The notes beneath the pieces are model-generated. The model was given only the letters and a program-made list of their open reading frames with translations. It had not been told where the DNA came from and did not search any database. The position numbers and the translations under genes were made by a program. Shown here in pieces: positions 39,808 to 50,079 of a stretch of 64,000 nucleotides of DNA (position 1 is the stretch's first letter; every line of letters begins with the position of its first letter). The DNA is from Cyanobium sp. Aljojuca 7A6 (GTDB lineage: Bacteria; Cyanobacteriota; Cyanobacteriia; PCC-6307; Cyanobiaceae). The stretch lies in the NCBI RefSeq assembly GCF_024346455.1, contig NZ_JAGQCY010000008.1, forward strand, positions 1 through 64,000, read 5' to 3'.

Positions 39808-40419
39808 TCAGCGCCGCCAGCCGGAGCCCACCTGGCGCCAGAGCAACAACTGCAGGGAACAGAGCATCGGGGCGAGCAAGGCCGTGATCAGCGTCTGGGA
39901 GAGCAGGACCCGCAGGCCGGGACCCGCCAGATCATCCCAGCGCCACCCCGGCAGGGCCAGCAGGGCGGGGTTCACCCCCTGATCGGCCAGGTTGCGACCC
40001 AGTTCCGGTCCCGCCAGCTGGACCGCCTCCCGGGTACCCACCCAGTCCTGGACGCCCCACTGCAGCATCAGGGTGAGGCCGAGCAGGGCCGTGCCGAGCA
40101 GGGCGAGCAGACCGAGGCTGAAACTGCGCTGGATCGGCGGTGCCCGCCGTCCCATCCGCCCCCACCACCAGCCCAGCAGCAGCAGGGCGGGCACCTGGGT
40201 GACACCGCCGGGGTAAACGGCATCCAGCAGCAGTCCCAGGGCGAGGCCGGCGCAGGCCCCCGAAAACGGTCCGTCACTCAAGGCCCAGGGCAGCAGCCAC
40301 AGCACCGCCCAGCAGGGGCCAACGCCATCAAGGCTGAGCCAACCCGGCGAGGCCAGGACGAGCAGGGGCACCAGCAGGGCCGAGGCGACGAGCAGGGGCT
40401 GGCGGGTGAGCAGATCCAT
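39808..40419 (-). CDS. mreD: Rod-shape-determining protein MreD
   Basis: Integral membrane component of the elongasome that positions peptidoglycan synthesis. The 203-residue, very hydrophobic protein has about five membrane segments and few conserved residues, as usual for MreD; the call rests on size, hydrophobicity and position directly after mreC (1-bp overlap). It shows the [18 protein letters not shown]-like segment ([19 protein letters not shown]) that fits the conserved FxxGxxxDxxxxxxxG of MreD. Confidence 0.85.
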   Translation of the reverse strand: MDLLTRQPLLVASALLVPLLVLASPGWLSLDGVGPCWAVLWLLPWALSDGPFSGACAGLALGLLLDAVYPGGVTQVPALLLLGWWWGRMGRRAPPIQRSFSLGLLALLGTALLGLTLMLQWGVQDWVGTREAVQLAGPELGRNLADQGVNPALLALPGWRWDDLAGPGLRVLLSQTLITALLAPMLCSLQLLLWRQVGSGWRR

Positions 40420-41159
40420 CAGCGCACCTGCACCTGCACCCAGTCGAGGGCCGAAACCGGCGCGATCAGCTGCACCACCGCCACCGGGGCCGGGTCGGCG
40501 TTGGCGTCCATGGACTGGATCACACCCACCGGCAGGTTCGGCGGCACCAGGGTGCTGGCGGGGGATGTCACCACCACGTCACCGGGACGGGCCTGGGGAT
40601 CCTTCTCCAGGAAGCGCAGCAGGGGCCGGCCGGTGCCGATGCCGGTGAGCAGACCGTGGTGCTGGGTGCGCCCCACCCACACCCCGACACGGCTGCGGGG
40701 ATCGGTGAGCAGGGTGACGCTGGCTGTGCTGGGGGTGACACTGCCCACCAGACCGACCAGACCGCCCGGACCGACCACCGCCTGGCCGGCCCGGATACCG
40801 CTGAGGGCCCCCTGCCCAAGCAACAGCTGCCGCCACCAGCCAGCGCCATCCCTGGAAATCACCGGGGCCGTCACCCGGTTGGGATTCTGCTTCTGCAGCT
40901 CCAGCAGGGTCCGCAGCCGCTGGTTGTCCTGCTCCAGCTGGGCCAGGCGGGCCCCATCCTCCACCCGTCGGGCCGACCGCAGCCACTCGGCCTGGGCCGT
41001 CCCGGGCCAGAAGGGTCGGCTCAGGAGGGCATAGGCATCGGAGACAACTGCCCCTTTGCTGAGCCGCACGGCCACCAAGGCCAGCAGCACCAGCAGCCAG
41101 GGGGTGATCCGTCGCAGGGACGAGCCTTGGACGAAACGAAGCCAGCGCCATGCCGGCAT
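40419..41159 (-). CDS. mreC: Rod-shape-determining protein MreC
   Basis: Single-pass membrane protein linking MreB to the periplasmic wall-synthesis enzymes. The 246-residue protein has a membrane helix (about 18-36), a coiled coil (DGARLAQLEQDNQRLRTLLE), and the two-barrel periplasmic domain with VISRDGAGWWRQLLLGQG, VGPGGLVGLVGSV, LTDPRSRVGVWV and GDVVVTS. It starts 5 bp after mreB and overlaps mreD by 1 bp. Confidence 0.95.
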   Translation of the reverse strand: MPAWRWLRFVQGSSLRRITPWLLVLLALVAVRLSKGAVVSDAYALLSRPFWPGTAQAEWLRSARRVEDGARLAQLEQDNQRLRTLLELQKQNPNRVTAPVISRDGAGWWRQLLLGQGALSGIRAGQAVVGPGGLVGLVGSVTPSTASVTLLTDPRSRVGVWVGRTQHHGLLTGIGTGRPLLRFLEKDPQARPGDVVVTSPASTLVPPNLPVGVIQSMDANADPAPVAVVQLIAPVSALDWVQVQVR

Positions 41160-41164
41160 GGGGA

Positions 41165-42217
41165 TCAGGCCGTCTGACGGAGGAATTCAGGGGTGTCGAG
41201 CACCCGCTCCAGCCGGCTGTAGTCCTCCAGGACCATGCCACAGCCGTTGACCACGCAGAGCAGGGGGTCTTCAGCCACGTGGGTCAGGATCCCGGTCTCG
41301 TGGCTGATCAGGTCGCAGATGCCCCGCACCAGCGCACCACCGCCAGCGAGCATGATCCCCCGGTCGACGATGTCGGCCGCCAGCTCGGGAGGGGTGCGCT
41401 CCAGGGTGCGCTTGACCGCCTCCACGATCACGTTGAGCGGCTCGGCCATGGCTTCACGGATATCTCCGGCCCGGATGTTGATCGTGCGCGGCAGGCCGGA
41501 CAGCAGGTGCAGACCCCGCACATCCATGGAGGTCTCGTCGTGGGCGTCGTCGGGGAACGCCGAGCCGATGCGGATCTTGATGTCCTCGGCGGTGCGCTCA
41601 CCCACCACGAGGTTGTGCACCTTCTTGAGGTAGACGCTGATGGCGTCGCTGAGCTCATCGCCCGCCACCCGGACAGACTCGCTCAGCACGGTGCCGCCCA
41701 GGCTGAGCACCGCCACCTCGGTGGTGCCACCGCCGATGTCGACGATCATCGTGCCCACCGGATCGGTCACCGGCAGGCCGGCACCGATGGCGGCCGCCAC
41801 CGGCTCATCGATCAGGTGCACCTGCCGCGCCCCGGCCAGGCCGGCCTGATGCACGGCGCGGCGCTCCACGCCGGTGACGCCGCTGGGGATGCCGATCACG
41901 AGGCGGGGGGCGATCACCCCCCGGCCCTCGTTGCCCTTCTGGATGAAGCTCTTGATCATCTGCTCGGCGGCATCAAAGTCGGCGATGACCCCATCGCGCA
42001 GGGGCCGGATCGCCCGGATGTTGCCGGGGGTGCGGCCGAGCATCAGCTTGGCCTCCTCACCCACCGCCAGGGGGGTGCCGCGCTCCAGATCGATCGCCAC
42101 GACAGACGGCTCCTGCAGCACGATGCCCTTGCCCGAGACATACATCAGTGTGTTGGCCGTCCCCAGATCGATGCCGATATCGCGGGAGAACTGGAAACGG
42201 CGGAAAAACACGGGCAA
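41165..42217 (-). CDS. mreB: Cell-shape actin homologue MreB
   Basis: Actin-like ATPase that organises lateral cell-wall growth. The 350-residue protein has phosphate-1 IGIDLGTANTLMY... near residue 14 (DIGIDLGTANTL), phosphate-2 MIVDIGGGTTEVAVLSLGG, and the adenosine motif GIMLAGGGALVRG. The first gene of mreBCD. It is divergent from ssb; the 153-bp gap contains a perfect 12-bp palindrome (42322-42333). Start ATG 42217 gives MPVFFRRFQFSRDIGIDLG. Confidence 0.97.
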   Translation of the reverse strand: MPVFFRRFQFSRDIGIDLGTANTLMYVSGKGIVLQEPSVVAIDLERGTPLAVGEEAKLMLGRTPGNIRAIRPLRDGVIADFDAAEQMIKSFIQKGNEGRGVIAPRLVIGIPSGVTGVERRAVHQAGLAGARQVHLIDEPVAAAIGAGLPVTDPVGTMIVDIGGGTTEVAVLSLGGTVLSESVRVAGDELSDAISVYLKKVHNLVVGERTAEDIKIRIGSAFPDDAHDETSMDVRGLHLLSGLPRTINIRAGDIREAMAEPLNVIVEAVKRTLERTPPELAADIVDRGIMLAGGGALVRGICDLISHETGILTHVAEDPLLCVVNGCGMVLEDYSRLERVLDTPEFLRQTA

Positions 42218-42370
42218 GACCTCTGGCAGCGGTCGATCATAGTTGGGGCGATTCCGGTGGACCGGCCAACACCTGGTGGGTGTGACAACCGGGACGAAGG
42301 GTGGAACGGAAAGAGAGAGGCCCCCGATCGGGGTGCCCCATCATTGATCCACTCGTTTCAGGAGCACGCC

Positions 42371-42766
42371 ATGGGCGTCAATTCCATCACCCTCGTCGGC
42401 AGAGCCGGCCGCGACCCGGAGGTCCGCTACTTCGAATCCGGCAGCATGGTCGCCAACCTCACCCTGGCGGTCAATCGCCGCAGCCGCGACGGCGAACCGG
42501 ACTGGTTCAATCTGGAGATCTGGGGCAAGCAGGCCCAGGTGGCCGCCGACTACGTCCGCAAGGGTGCCCTGATCGGCATCATCGGTTCCTTCAAGCTCGA
42601 CCGCTGGACGGACAGGGCCAGTGGTGAGGAGCGCAGCAAGCCCGTGATCCGGGTCGACCGCCTGGAGCTGCTCGGCAGCAAGCGGGATGCCGAAGGCGGC
42701 GGTGGCGGCAGCTTCGGCGGGGGATTCGGTGGCGGCGAGCCCAGCGAGGAAGAAGTGCCCTTCTGA
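42371..42766 (+). CDS. ssb: Single-stranded DNA-binding protein
   Basis: Coats single-stranded DNA in replication and repair. The 131-residue protein has an OB fold (NSITLVGRAGRDPEVRYFES, WFNLEIWGKQAQ, GALIGIIGSFKLDRW), a Gly-rich linker and the acidic C-terminal tip EEEVPF that recruits partners. The ATG 42371 has a good Shine-Dalgarno (AGGAG, 42360-42364), unusual among the weak sites of this window, and the intrinsic terminator at 42844 lies behind it. Confidence 0.96.
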   Translation: MGVNSITLVGRAGRDPEVRYFESGSMVANLTLAVNRRSRDGEPDWFNLEIWGKQAQVAADYVRKGALIGIIGSFKLDRWTDRASGEERSKPVIRVDRLELLGSKRDAEGGGGGSFGGGFGGGEPSEEEVPF

Positions 42767-42843
42767 GCCTTTCTACCCAGCTGTAGCGATGGGGGCTTGT
42801 GCCAGTGACCCAGCCGGGTTATCAAGCGTCCGAAGCCAAAGGA

Positions 42844-42867
42844 GGCGCCCCCCGGGGCGCCTTTTTT
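42844..42867 (+). terminator. Rho-independent terminator of ssb
   Basis: GGCGCCCC (42844-42851), loop CC, GGGGCGCC (42854-42861) and six Ts (42862-42867). Strong intrinsic terminator about 80 bp behind ssb. Confidence 0.92.
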
Positions 42868-42893
42868 ACTGCTCGGAGGCTGGTGGCTCTGGA

Positions 42894-43550
42894 TCAGGGA
42901 CTGTGGCGGCTCTGCTTCCAGATGCGCAGCCCCAGCCAGACGGCCCCCGCCAGCACACCCAGCACCAGCAGCAGCTTCACCACCCGGGCGGCAGGCTCGA
43001 TCCAGAGTTCAACATTGGTGTAACTCTCGCCCAGGGCCAGGCCTGCCAGCGTCAGCAGCAGGGTCCAGATCAGGCTGCCGGCCGTGGTCCAGAGCAGAAA
43101 GGGCGTCAGCGGCATCATCTCAATGCCGGCAGGGACGGAGATGAGCGTGCGGATGCCGGGCACCAGCCGGCCCCAGAACACCAGAGCCGTGCCGTGACGG
43201 CTGAACCAGCGGCGGCTGCGCTGAAGTTCCTGAGAGCTGATGCCGATCCAGCGTCCGTGGCGATCAAGCCATTGCTCGATGCGCTCCTCATTCACCAGCC
43301 GGCCGATGCCATACCAGGGAAGGGCACCGAGAACGGTGCCCAGCAGGCCGGCCAGCACCACCGGAATCAGGGAGAGCTTGCCCTGCTGCACGTAGAAGCC
43401 CCCGAGGGGCATGATCAGCTCCGACGGGATGGGAGGGAACAGATTCTCCAGAAACATGGCCGCGAAGATCGCCCCGTACCCCGCTGCCGGGTTGGCCTCC
43501 ACGGCCAACCCGATCATCTCGGGAAGCTTCTGAACCAGTTCCCAGCCCAC
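42894..43550 (-). CDS. DedA-family membrane protein
   Basis: Polytopic membrane protein of the DedA/SNARE-associated family, some members of which move polyprenyl-phosphate or phospholipids between leaflets. The 218-residue protein has FLENLFPPIPSELIMPLGGF at about 33-52, the PWYGIGRLVN loop, and FWGRLVPGIRTLISVPAGI, the paired motifs of the family. No in-frame ATG fits; GTG 43550, 13 bp behind the ahcY stop, is chosen. It converges with ssb across the terminator. Confidence 0.9.
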   Translation of the reverse strand: MGWELVQKLPEMIGLAVEANPAAGYGAIFAAMFLENLFPPIPSELIMPLGGFYVQQGKLSLIPVVLAGLLGTVLGALPWYGIGRLVNEERIEQWLDRHGRWIGISSQELQRSRRWFSRHGTALVFWGRLVPGIRTLISVPAGIEMMPLTPFLLWTTAGSLIWTLLLTLAGLALGESYTNVELWIEPAARVVKLLLVLGVLAGAVWLGLRIWKQSRHSP

Positions 43551-43563
43551 GGGCCCTGACCGC

Positions 43564-45006
<1,443 letters not shown>

Positions 45007-45097
45007 GAAGGAAAAGCTCCCGAATGGGAGGACGAAAAAGTGGAAATATCTGCAGAGACGCCGAGGCTTCGGGCTCGCTGGGGGCCAATCTACAAGG

Positions 45098-45616
45098 GTG
45101 GAACCGAATGACGCGATCGAGGTGTGCCAACTGGCGGACCCCTCCGCCACCGACGCCCTGGGGCGGCGGCTGGCGTCGCAGCTGATCGCCTCTGGTGCCG
45201 GTGACGGCGCCCTGCTGTTGCTGCGGGGGGAGCTCGGGGCCGGCAAGACGGCACTGGTGCAGGGACTGGCCGCCGGGTTGGGCATCGTCGAACCGATCAC
45301 CAGCCCGACCTTCGCCCTGGCTCAGCACTACGACACCGACGCCGGACCCGATGCGGGCGCCGCGGCCCTGGTGCATGTGGATCTCTACCGGCTTGAGCAG
45401 GGCGCCGCGGCCGATGAACTGTTCGCCCAGGAAGAGGAGGAGGCCCGCCGTATCGGCGCCGTGATGGCCGTGGAGTGGCCCGAGCGACTCAGCTTCCGGC
45501 CGGAGGGGGCCTGGGAGGTGGACTTGAGCCACCCGGAGTCCGGCGAGGGCCGGCTGGCCCGGATCACGCCACCAGGCTTCACCCCGCCGCGATCCTTGCC
45601 TGCAGCGCCGCGATGA
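45098..45616 (+). CDS. tsaE: tRNA threonylcarbamoyladenosine biosynthesis ATPase TsaE
   Basis: ATPase that works with TsaB and TsaD to put threonylcarbamoyl on A37 of ANN-decoding tRNAs. The 172-residue protein has Walker [23 protein letters not shown] and VHVDLYRL, and VEWPERL. The GTG start at 45098 (VEPNDAIEV) is the first sensible start after the ahcY leader region; an ATG far upstream (45005) overlaps ahcY and adds unconserved residues. The 3' end overlaps mutY by 38 bp tail-to-tail. Confidence 0.92.
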   Translation: MEPNDAIEVCQLADPSATDALGRRLASQLIASGAGDGALLLLRGELGAGKTALVQGLAAGLGIVEPITSPTFALAQHYDTDAGPDAGAAALVHVDLYRLEQGAAADELFAQEEEEARRIGAVMAVEWPERLSFRPEGAWEVDLSHPESGEGRLARITPPGFTPPRSLPAAPR

Positions 45617-46700
45617 TGCGGGCATTGGCGGCCGGAAACGGGTAATCGGAGAGCTCCTGCGGCGCCACCCAGCGCACCTGCTGGGAGGCCAGCGGCTGCG
45701 GCTCCCCCGCCAGCCAGCGGCAGAGATGCACCACGAAGCGCAGCCGCTTGTGGCTGTAGGCGTGCTCGAGGCTGATCAGCTCCTCCCCCACCGCCACCTC
45801 GATGGCCAGCTCCTCGCGCAGCTCCCGCTCGATCGTCGCTTCGATCGCTTCGCCCGGCTCCTGTTTGCCGCCCGGAAACTCCCACAGGCCGCCCAGCAGG
45901 CCCTCCTGGAGCCGCTGATCGATCAGCACCCTCCCCTCGCCGTCCTGCACCACCCCTACCCCGATCACCTGGAACGGGATGGGCGCGGGGGTGTCCTTCA
46001 CAGGGAAACGGCCGGGATCGCCGGCAGCGTAGGCAGCGCAAAGTTCACGCCAGGGGCAGGCGCCACAGGTGGGCTGGCGGGGGGTGCAGACGCCGGCGCC
46101 CAGGTCCATCAGAGCCTGGTTGAAGGCCCGGGGACGCTTGGGGTCGAGGACGGTGGCGCTCAGCCGCCAGAAGTCGGCCAGCTGCCGCTTCGGCGGAACC
46201 GGATGGGCCACCAACCGGGCCAACACCCGCTGGACGTTGCCATCGAGGATCGGATGGGCCAGATCGAAGGCCGACGAGAGGATGCTGGCGGCGGTGCTGC
46301 GGCCAATGCCCGGCAGGGCCAACCAGCCCTCAAGCGTGCGCGGCCAGGGATCGCCACCCGCCGCAATCAGTCGCTGCGCCCCGCCGTGCAGGCGTCGGGC
46401 CCGGGCGTAGTAGCCGAGGCCCTGCCACACCATCAAGACGTCGTGCTCGCTGGCGGCGGCAAGGGTTCTGAGGTCGGGGAACGCCGCCATCCAGCGCTGC
46501 CAGTAGGGCAGCACCACCGCCAGCTGGGTCTGCTGCAGCATCACCTCAGCCACCCACACGCCGAAGGGGTCGAGGGACTCACCGGGCCCGGGGCGAGATC
46601 CGTCGGGGCGGAGCTTCCAGGGGATGGCATGGCGTCCGTGGGTCTCCCACCAATCCAGCAGGGAGTCCCGAAGCGGCTCCAGCGGGCCCGGATCCAGCAC
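45579..46700 (-). CDS. mutY: A/G-specific adenine glycosylase MutY with C-terminal Nudix domain
   Basis: Removes adenine mispaired with 8-oxoguanine. The 373-residue protein has the helix-hairpin-helix GPGIGRSTAASIL-like segment (LPGIGRSTAASIL at 129-141), catalytic Glu52 in VAEVMLQQTQ and Asp153 in ILDGNVQRVL, and the [4Fe-4S] cysteines 205, 212, 215, 221 (C-x6-C-x2-C-x5-C). The C-terminal domain has a nearly complete Nudix box at 278-300 (G-x5-E-x7-RELREE), which classical MutY has lost. The start is GTG 46700, 8 bp after the preceding oxygenase gene. Overlap with tsaE at the 3' end. Confidence 0.93.
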   Translation of the reverse strand: MLDPGPLEPLRDSLLDWWETHGRHAIPWKLRPDGSRPGPGESLDPFGVWVAEVMLQQTQLAVVLPYWQRWMAAFPDLRTLAAASEHDVLMVWQGLGYYARARRLHGGAQRLIAAGGDPWPRTLEGWLALPGIGRSTAASILSSAFDLAHPILDGNVQRVLARLVAHPVPPKRQLADFWRLSATVLDPKRPRAFNQALMDLGAGVCTPRQPTCGACPWRELCAAYAAGDPGRFPVKDTPAPIPFQVIGVGVVQDGEGRVLIDQRLQEGLLGGLWEFPGGKQEPGEAIEATIERELREELAIEVAVGEELISLEHAYSHKRLRFVVHLCRWLAGEPQPLASQQVRWVAPQELSDYPFPAANARIIAALQARIAAG

Positions 46701-46708
46701 GTCGCCCC

Positions 46709-47467
46709 TTAAACGAATCCCCCCGGCCGGGGCCGGGTGCTGGAGAGGGACACATTCCCCTGAGCCAAGCCCTGGACGGCCACAGGCGACGGGGCCGGCC
46801 GTGGCGGCGGCTGGGGCACCGCCACCACGTTGAAGGCGATTGACCAGCGCTCGCCATCGCCGCGGAAGGGGGGCACCGAATGGGGCTGCCAGGCAGGAAA
46901 CACGTAAAAATCCCCGGGTACCGGCAGCACGTAATGGGCCATGCCGGTGCGGAAGCTCTGGATGTGCCACTCCTCCGGCCCATGGAAGCAGAGCTGGCCG
47001 TCGAAACGCTCGGCGTTGATCTGGGGCGGCACCTGCAGGAACAGCACCCCGGAGAAGCTGCCGCCATGGGTGTGGGTGGGGTTGTAGTCGCCGGCGCGCT
47101 GGGCATTGAGCCACAGGTCGATCATCTGCAGGCCATAGCGGCCCGGCGTCCACGGACCCCGGCCCTGGGGGGGCTGCTGGTCGATCACATGGCGGATCCA
47201 GCGCTCACAGGCCGGCAGGATCACCGACCGGCAGAGCTCCGCTGCCGCGGGATGGTCGGGACCGAGCTCCCGCTGCTGTGACAGCTGTCCTGCCAGCTTC
47301 ACCGAAGCATCGGGGCTGCGTTCGGGCTCGGCCAGCACGGCCCTGGCCATGGCCTGAAGATCGGCCAGCTGAGCCACAGGCAACTGGCCCTGCAGCAGGT
47401 AGCGGGGGAACAGGCTGACCACCTCCATCGTGGGCTCTTCCGAGGCTGCAGAAGGATTGCCGGCCAT
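46709..47467 (-). CDS. Putative 2OG-Fe(II) oxygenase-like protein
   Basis: A 252-residue protein of the DSBH (double-stranded beta-helix) type: RAGDYNPTHTHGGSFSGVLF (the metal-binding histidines), GDFYVFPAWQPHSVPPFRGD with a further histidine, and WSIAFNVVAV. This pattern fits the putative 2-oxoglutarate/Fe(II) oxygenase group of unknown substrate. The C-terminal 35 residues are Pro-rich. ATG 47467 is chosen; ATG 47428 (MEVVSLFP) is an alternative. It lies between the sigma factor gene (45 bp) and mutY (8 bp) on one strand. Confidence 0.7.
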   Translation of the reverse strand: MAGNPSAASEEPTMEVVSLFPRYLLQGQLPVAQLADLQAMARAVLAEPERSPDASVKLAGQLSQQRELGPDHPAAAELCRSVILPACERWIRHVIDQQPPQGRGPWTPGRYGLQMIDLWLNAQRAGDYNPTHTHGGSFSGVLFLQVPPQINAERFDGQLCFHGPEEWHIQSFRTGMAHYVLPVPGDFYVFPAWQPHSVPPFRGDGERWSIAFNVVAVPQPPPRPAPSPVAVQGLAQGNVSLSSTRPRPGGFV

Positions 47468-47512
47468 GGAAGTGGGGGTGGAGGCTGGGCTCAAGCCTCG
47501 CAAACGGCGGGA

Positions 47513-48547
47513 TCAGATGACCACATAGGCCTGGACGGCATCGCTGAGGCGGCGCAGACCGGCCAGCCCGTCGCGCTCCAGGTTGCGCACCCGGTCGCGG
47601 CTGATGCCCAGGATGCGGCCAATGCCGGTCAGGCTCATCGGCTCTTCGCCGTCGATGCCGTAGCGCATCTTCAGCACCCGGCCCTGCAGCTCCGGCAGCT
47701 GCTCCAGCAGGGCCCGCAGGTCGCCCTTGAGGCACTCGCCATCCACCAGGTCGGCCGGCAGCAGGTCGTCCCCGGCCAGCAGGTCCAGCAGCTCGGTGTC
47801 TTCGCCATCGCCCACTTTTGTTTCCAGGCTCACCGGCTGGCGGGCGCGGCAGAGCAGGTCTTTCACCTCCTCTTCGGGGAGTTCCACCGCCACCGCCAGT
47901 TCGCTCAGGGTGGGGGTGCGGCCCAATTCCTGGCTCAGCTCCCGCTGGCCCTTCTTGAGCTTGTTGAGTGTTTCGGTGATGTGGATCGGCAGCCGGATCG
48001 TGCGGCTCTTCTCGGCGATGGCCCGGGTGATGCCCTGGCGGATCCACCAGTAGGCATAGGTGGAGAACTTGTAGCCGCGGGTGGGGTCGAACTTCTCGAC
48101 ACCCCGCACCAGGCCGATCGTGCCCTCCTGGATCAGATCCAGCAGCTCCATGTTCCGCTTGGTGTATTTCTTGGCGACGCTCACCACCAGGCGCAGGTTG
48201 GCCGCCACCATCCGCTCCTTGGCGCGGCGGCCGGCGTGCAGGCGCTTGCGCAGCACTTCGGGGCGCAGACCCACCGCCACCGCCAGTTCCTGCTGGCTCG
48301 GATCGGTGCCACCGGAGCGCATTTTCAGCTCCTCGCGCATGTCCTCCAGGGCCATGAGCTCCTGCACCTGCCGGCCCAGGGTGATCTCCTGCTCATGGCT
48401 CAGCAGGGGCACCCGGCCGATGTCCCGCAGGTAGGAGCGGACCAGATCGCCATCCACCGGCGGCATGGAACGGCCCGGGGAGGGGCGAACCACGGACTGA
48501 ACAGCGGCGGGAGTCGACGGTTGGGCAACGGCGAGAGCGACGACCAT
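47513..48547 (-). CDS. Group 2 sigma-70 factor
   Basis: Alternative, non-essential-type sigma factor close to the primary sigma. The 344-residue protein has regions 1.2 ([20 protein letters not shown]), 2 ([19 protein letters not shown] and [17 protein letters not shown]), 3 and 4 ([33 protein letters not shown]). It lacks the long acidic N-terminus of SigA, and region 2.4 matches the SigB/C/D/E set; the subtype cannot be fixed by eye. Its leader is AT-rich. It heads the run sigma, oxygenase, mutY. Confidence 0.93.
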   Translation of the reverse strand: MVVALAVAQPSTPAAVQSVVRPSPGRSMPPVDGDLVRSYLRDIGRVPLLSHEQEITLGRQVQELMALEDMREELKMRSGGTDPSQQELAVAVGLRPEVLRKRLHAGRRAKERMVAANLRLVVSVAKKYTKRNMELLDLIQEGTIGLVRGVEKFDPTRGYKFSTYAYWWIRQGITRAIAEKSRTIRLPIHITETLNKLKKGQRELSQELGRTPTLSELAVAVELPEEEVKDLLCRARQPVSLETKVGDGEDTELLDLLAGDDLLPADLVDGECLKGDLRALLEQLPELQGRVLKMRYGIDGEEPMSLTGIGRILGISRDRVRNLERDGLAGLRRLSDAVQAYVVI

Positions 48548-48624
48548 GGAACTGATCCATAACTGTCTGTAAAGCGTAACATAAAGAAGTGTGAACTCCT
48601 CTCAGAAACCGTCAATCCCCGGGG

Positions 48625-50013
48625 TCAACCGGTGCCCAGCCGCGGCAGCAGCAGCTGGGCCGTCTTGAGGTAGATGAAAACGCCCGCCACGTCGGTGGCC
48701 GTGGTGATGAACGGGGCCGACATCAAGGCCGGATCGAGGCCGAGGCGGGCGAACAGCAGGGGCAGGGCGGCGCCGGCGGTGGCGGCCAGGGTGGTGATCG
48801 CCACCAGGCTGATGCCGGCTGAGGTCGCCACCAGCACGCTGCCCCCCATCGTCCAGGCCCAGGGCACGACCACCACCGCCAGCAAGCCGCCCAGCAGCGC
48901 ACCAGCGACCAGCTCCCGGCCGATGGTGCGCCAGGGACCCAGGGACTGCAGCCGCTGGGTGCTCAGGCCCCGGATGACCACGGTGGAACTCTGGGCCCCC
49001 ACGTTGCCGCCGGTGCCGATCAGCAACGGAATGAAGGCCGCCAGCAGCACCACCTGCTTCAGCACCAGCTGTTCGGAGGCGATCACGGCCGAGGTGCCGG
49101 TGTTCGCCACCAGCAGCACCAGCAACCACACCACCCGGCGACGCGCCACGGTGAACAGATTGCTGCGGAAGTAGTCGTCCTCGTCGCCGGCCTGCACGGC
49201 GCCGGCGGCGTAGAGGTCGCGGGTGGCCTCCTGCTGGATGACGTCGATGACGTCATCGACGGTGACGATGCCCACCAGCCGCTGCTCCCGGTCCACCACC
49301 GGCACCGCCAGGAAGTCGTAGCGCTGGATCACCCGGGCCACCTCCTCCTGGTCGGTGTCGGTGGCAACGCTCATCACCTCCCGCGTCATCACATCCCCCA
49401 GCCGGTCCTCCGGATCCGCCGTCACCAGATCCCGCAGCGAGAGCATGCCGCTGAGGTGGCGTGAGGCGTCGGTCACATAAAGGCTGTAAATCGTCTCCGT
49501 GTCCCGGGCGCGGCGGCGGACGATCTCGAGGGCCTGCTGGGCACTGTGGAATTCCTTGAGGTCGATGAACTCCGTCGTCATCAGACGCCCGGCTGTTTCC
49601 GCCTCGTAGCCCAGCATCTGGGCCGTGACCCGCCGCTCCGCCGGACTGAGCTCCGCCAGCAGCCGCCGCACCACCTTGGCGGGCAGTTCATCAAAGAGGC
49701 GCACCCGGTCGTCCGGGGACATCTCCTCCACCAGTTCCAGCACCTCACCGGAGCGCAGCCGCTCCAGCAGGCTCTGCTGCACCGAGCCATCGAGGTACTC
49801 GTAGACCTCAATCGCCTCGTTCTTGGGCAGCAGCCGGAAGGCAAGCGCCTGCAGCGTGCGCGGCAGGGTGCCGATCGCCTCGGCCGAATCCACCGGCTGC
49901 ACGGGTTGCAGCAGCAGTTTGGCGCCGTCGTAATTGCCCGCCTGCAGCAAACCCTCCAGCTGGCGGGCCACCACCTCGGCGACGGCGGAGGCCTCAGCCA
50001 TCGCTTCACGCAT
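48625..50013 (-). CDS. mgtE: Magnesium transporter MgtE
   Basis: Mg2+ channel gated by intracellular magnesium. The 462-residue protein has the N-domain (residues 1-130, with LVEEMSPDDRVRLFDELP), two CBS domains (about 130-260; PVVDREQRLVGIVTVDDVID) and five C-terminal membrane helices (LIGTGGNVGAQSSTVVIRGL is the ion-pore motif). ATG 50013 was chosen; the frame continues upstream to 50688 without family sequence. Divergent from the glutathione peroxidase gene. Confidence 0.94.
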   Translation of the reverse strand: MREAMAEASAVAEVVARQLEGLLQAGNYDGAKLLLQPVQPVDSAEAIGTLPRTLQALAFRLLPKNEAIEVYEYLDGSVQQSLLERLRSGEVLELVEEMSPDDRVRLFDELPAKVVRRLLAELSPAERRVTAQMLGYEAETAGRLMTTEFIDLKEFHSAQQALEIVRRRARDTETIYSLYVTDASRHLSGMLSLRDLVTADPEDRLGDVMTREVMSVATDTDQEEVARVIQRYDFLAVPVVDREQRLVGIVTVDDVIDVIQQEATRDLYAAGAVQAGDEDDYFRSNLFTVARRRVVWLLVLLVANTGTSAVIASEQLVLKQVVLLAAFIPLLIGTGGNVGAQSSTVVIRGLSTQRLQSLGPWRTIGRELVAGALLGGLLAVVVVPWAWTMGGSVLVATSAGISLVAITTLAATAGAALPLLFARLGLDPALMSAPFITTATDVAGVFIYLKTAQLLLPRLGTG

Positions 50014-50079
50014 GCCGGTGAGTACGAGTGTATGGGCAGAGCCGCTAGGGTCCACTGCGAACACTGCTTGCTGGTACCC

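Noticed and set aside
45007-45097. SAH or SAM riboswitch before ahcY
   Set aside because: The known conserved blocks of these aptamers could not be found; only a small hairpin is visible.
48548-48624. Possible HLR1 (RpaB-binding) site upstream of the sigma factor gene
   Set aside because: The minus strand has GTTACG and TTTACA elements, but their spacing does not fit the two 8-bp half-sites separated by 2 bp, so no RpaB site is claimed.
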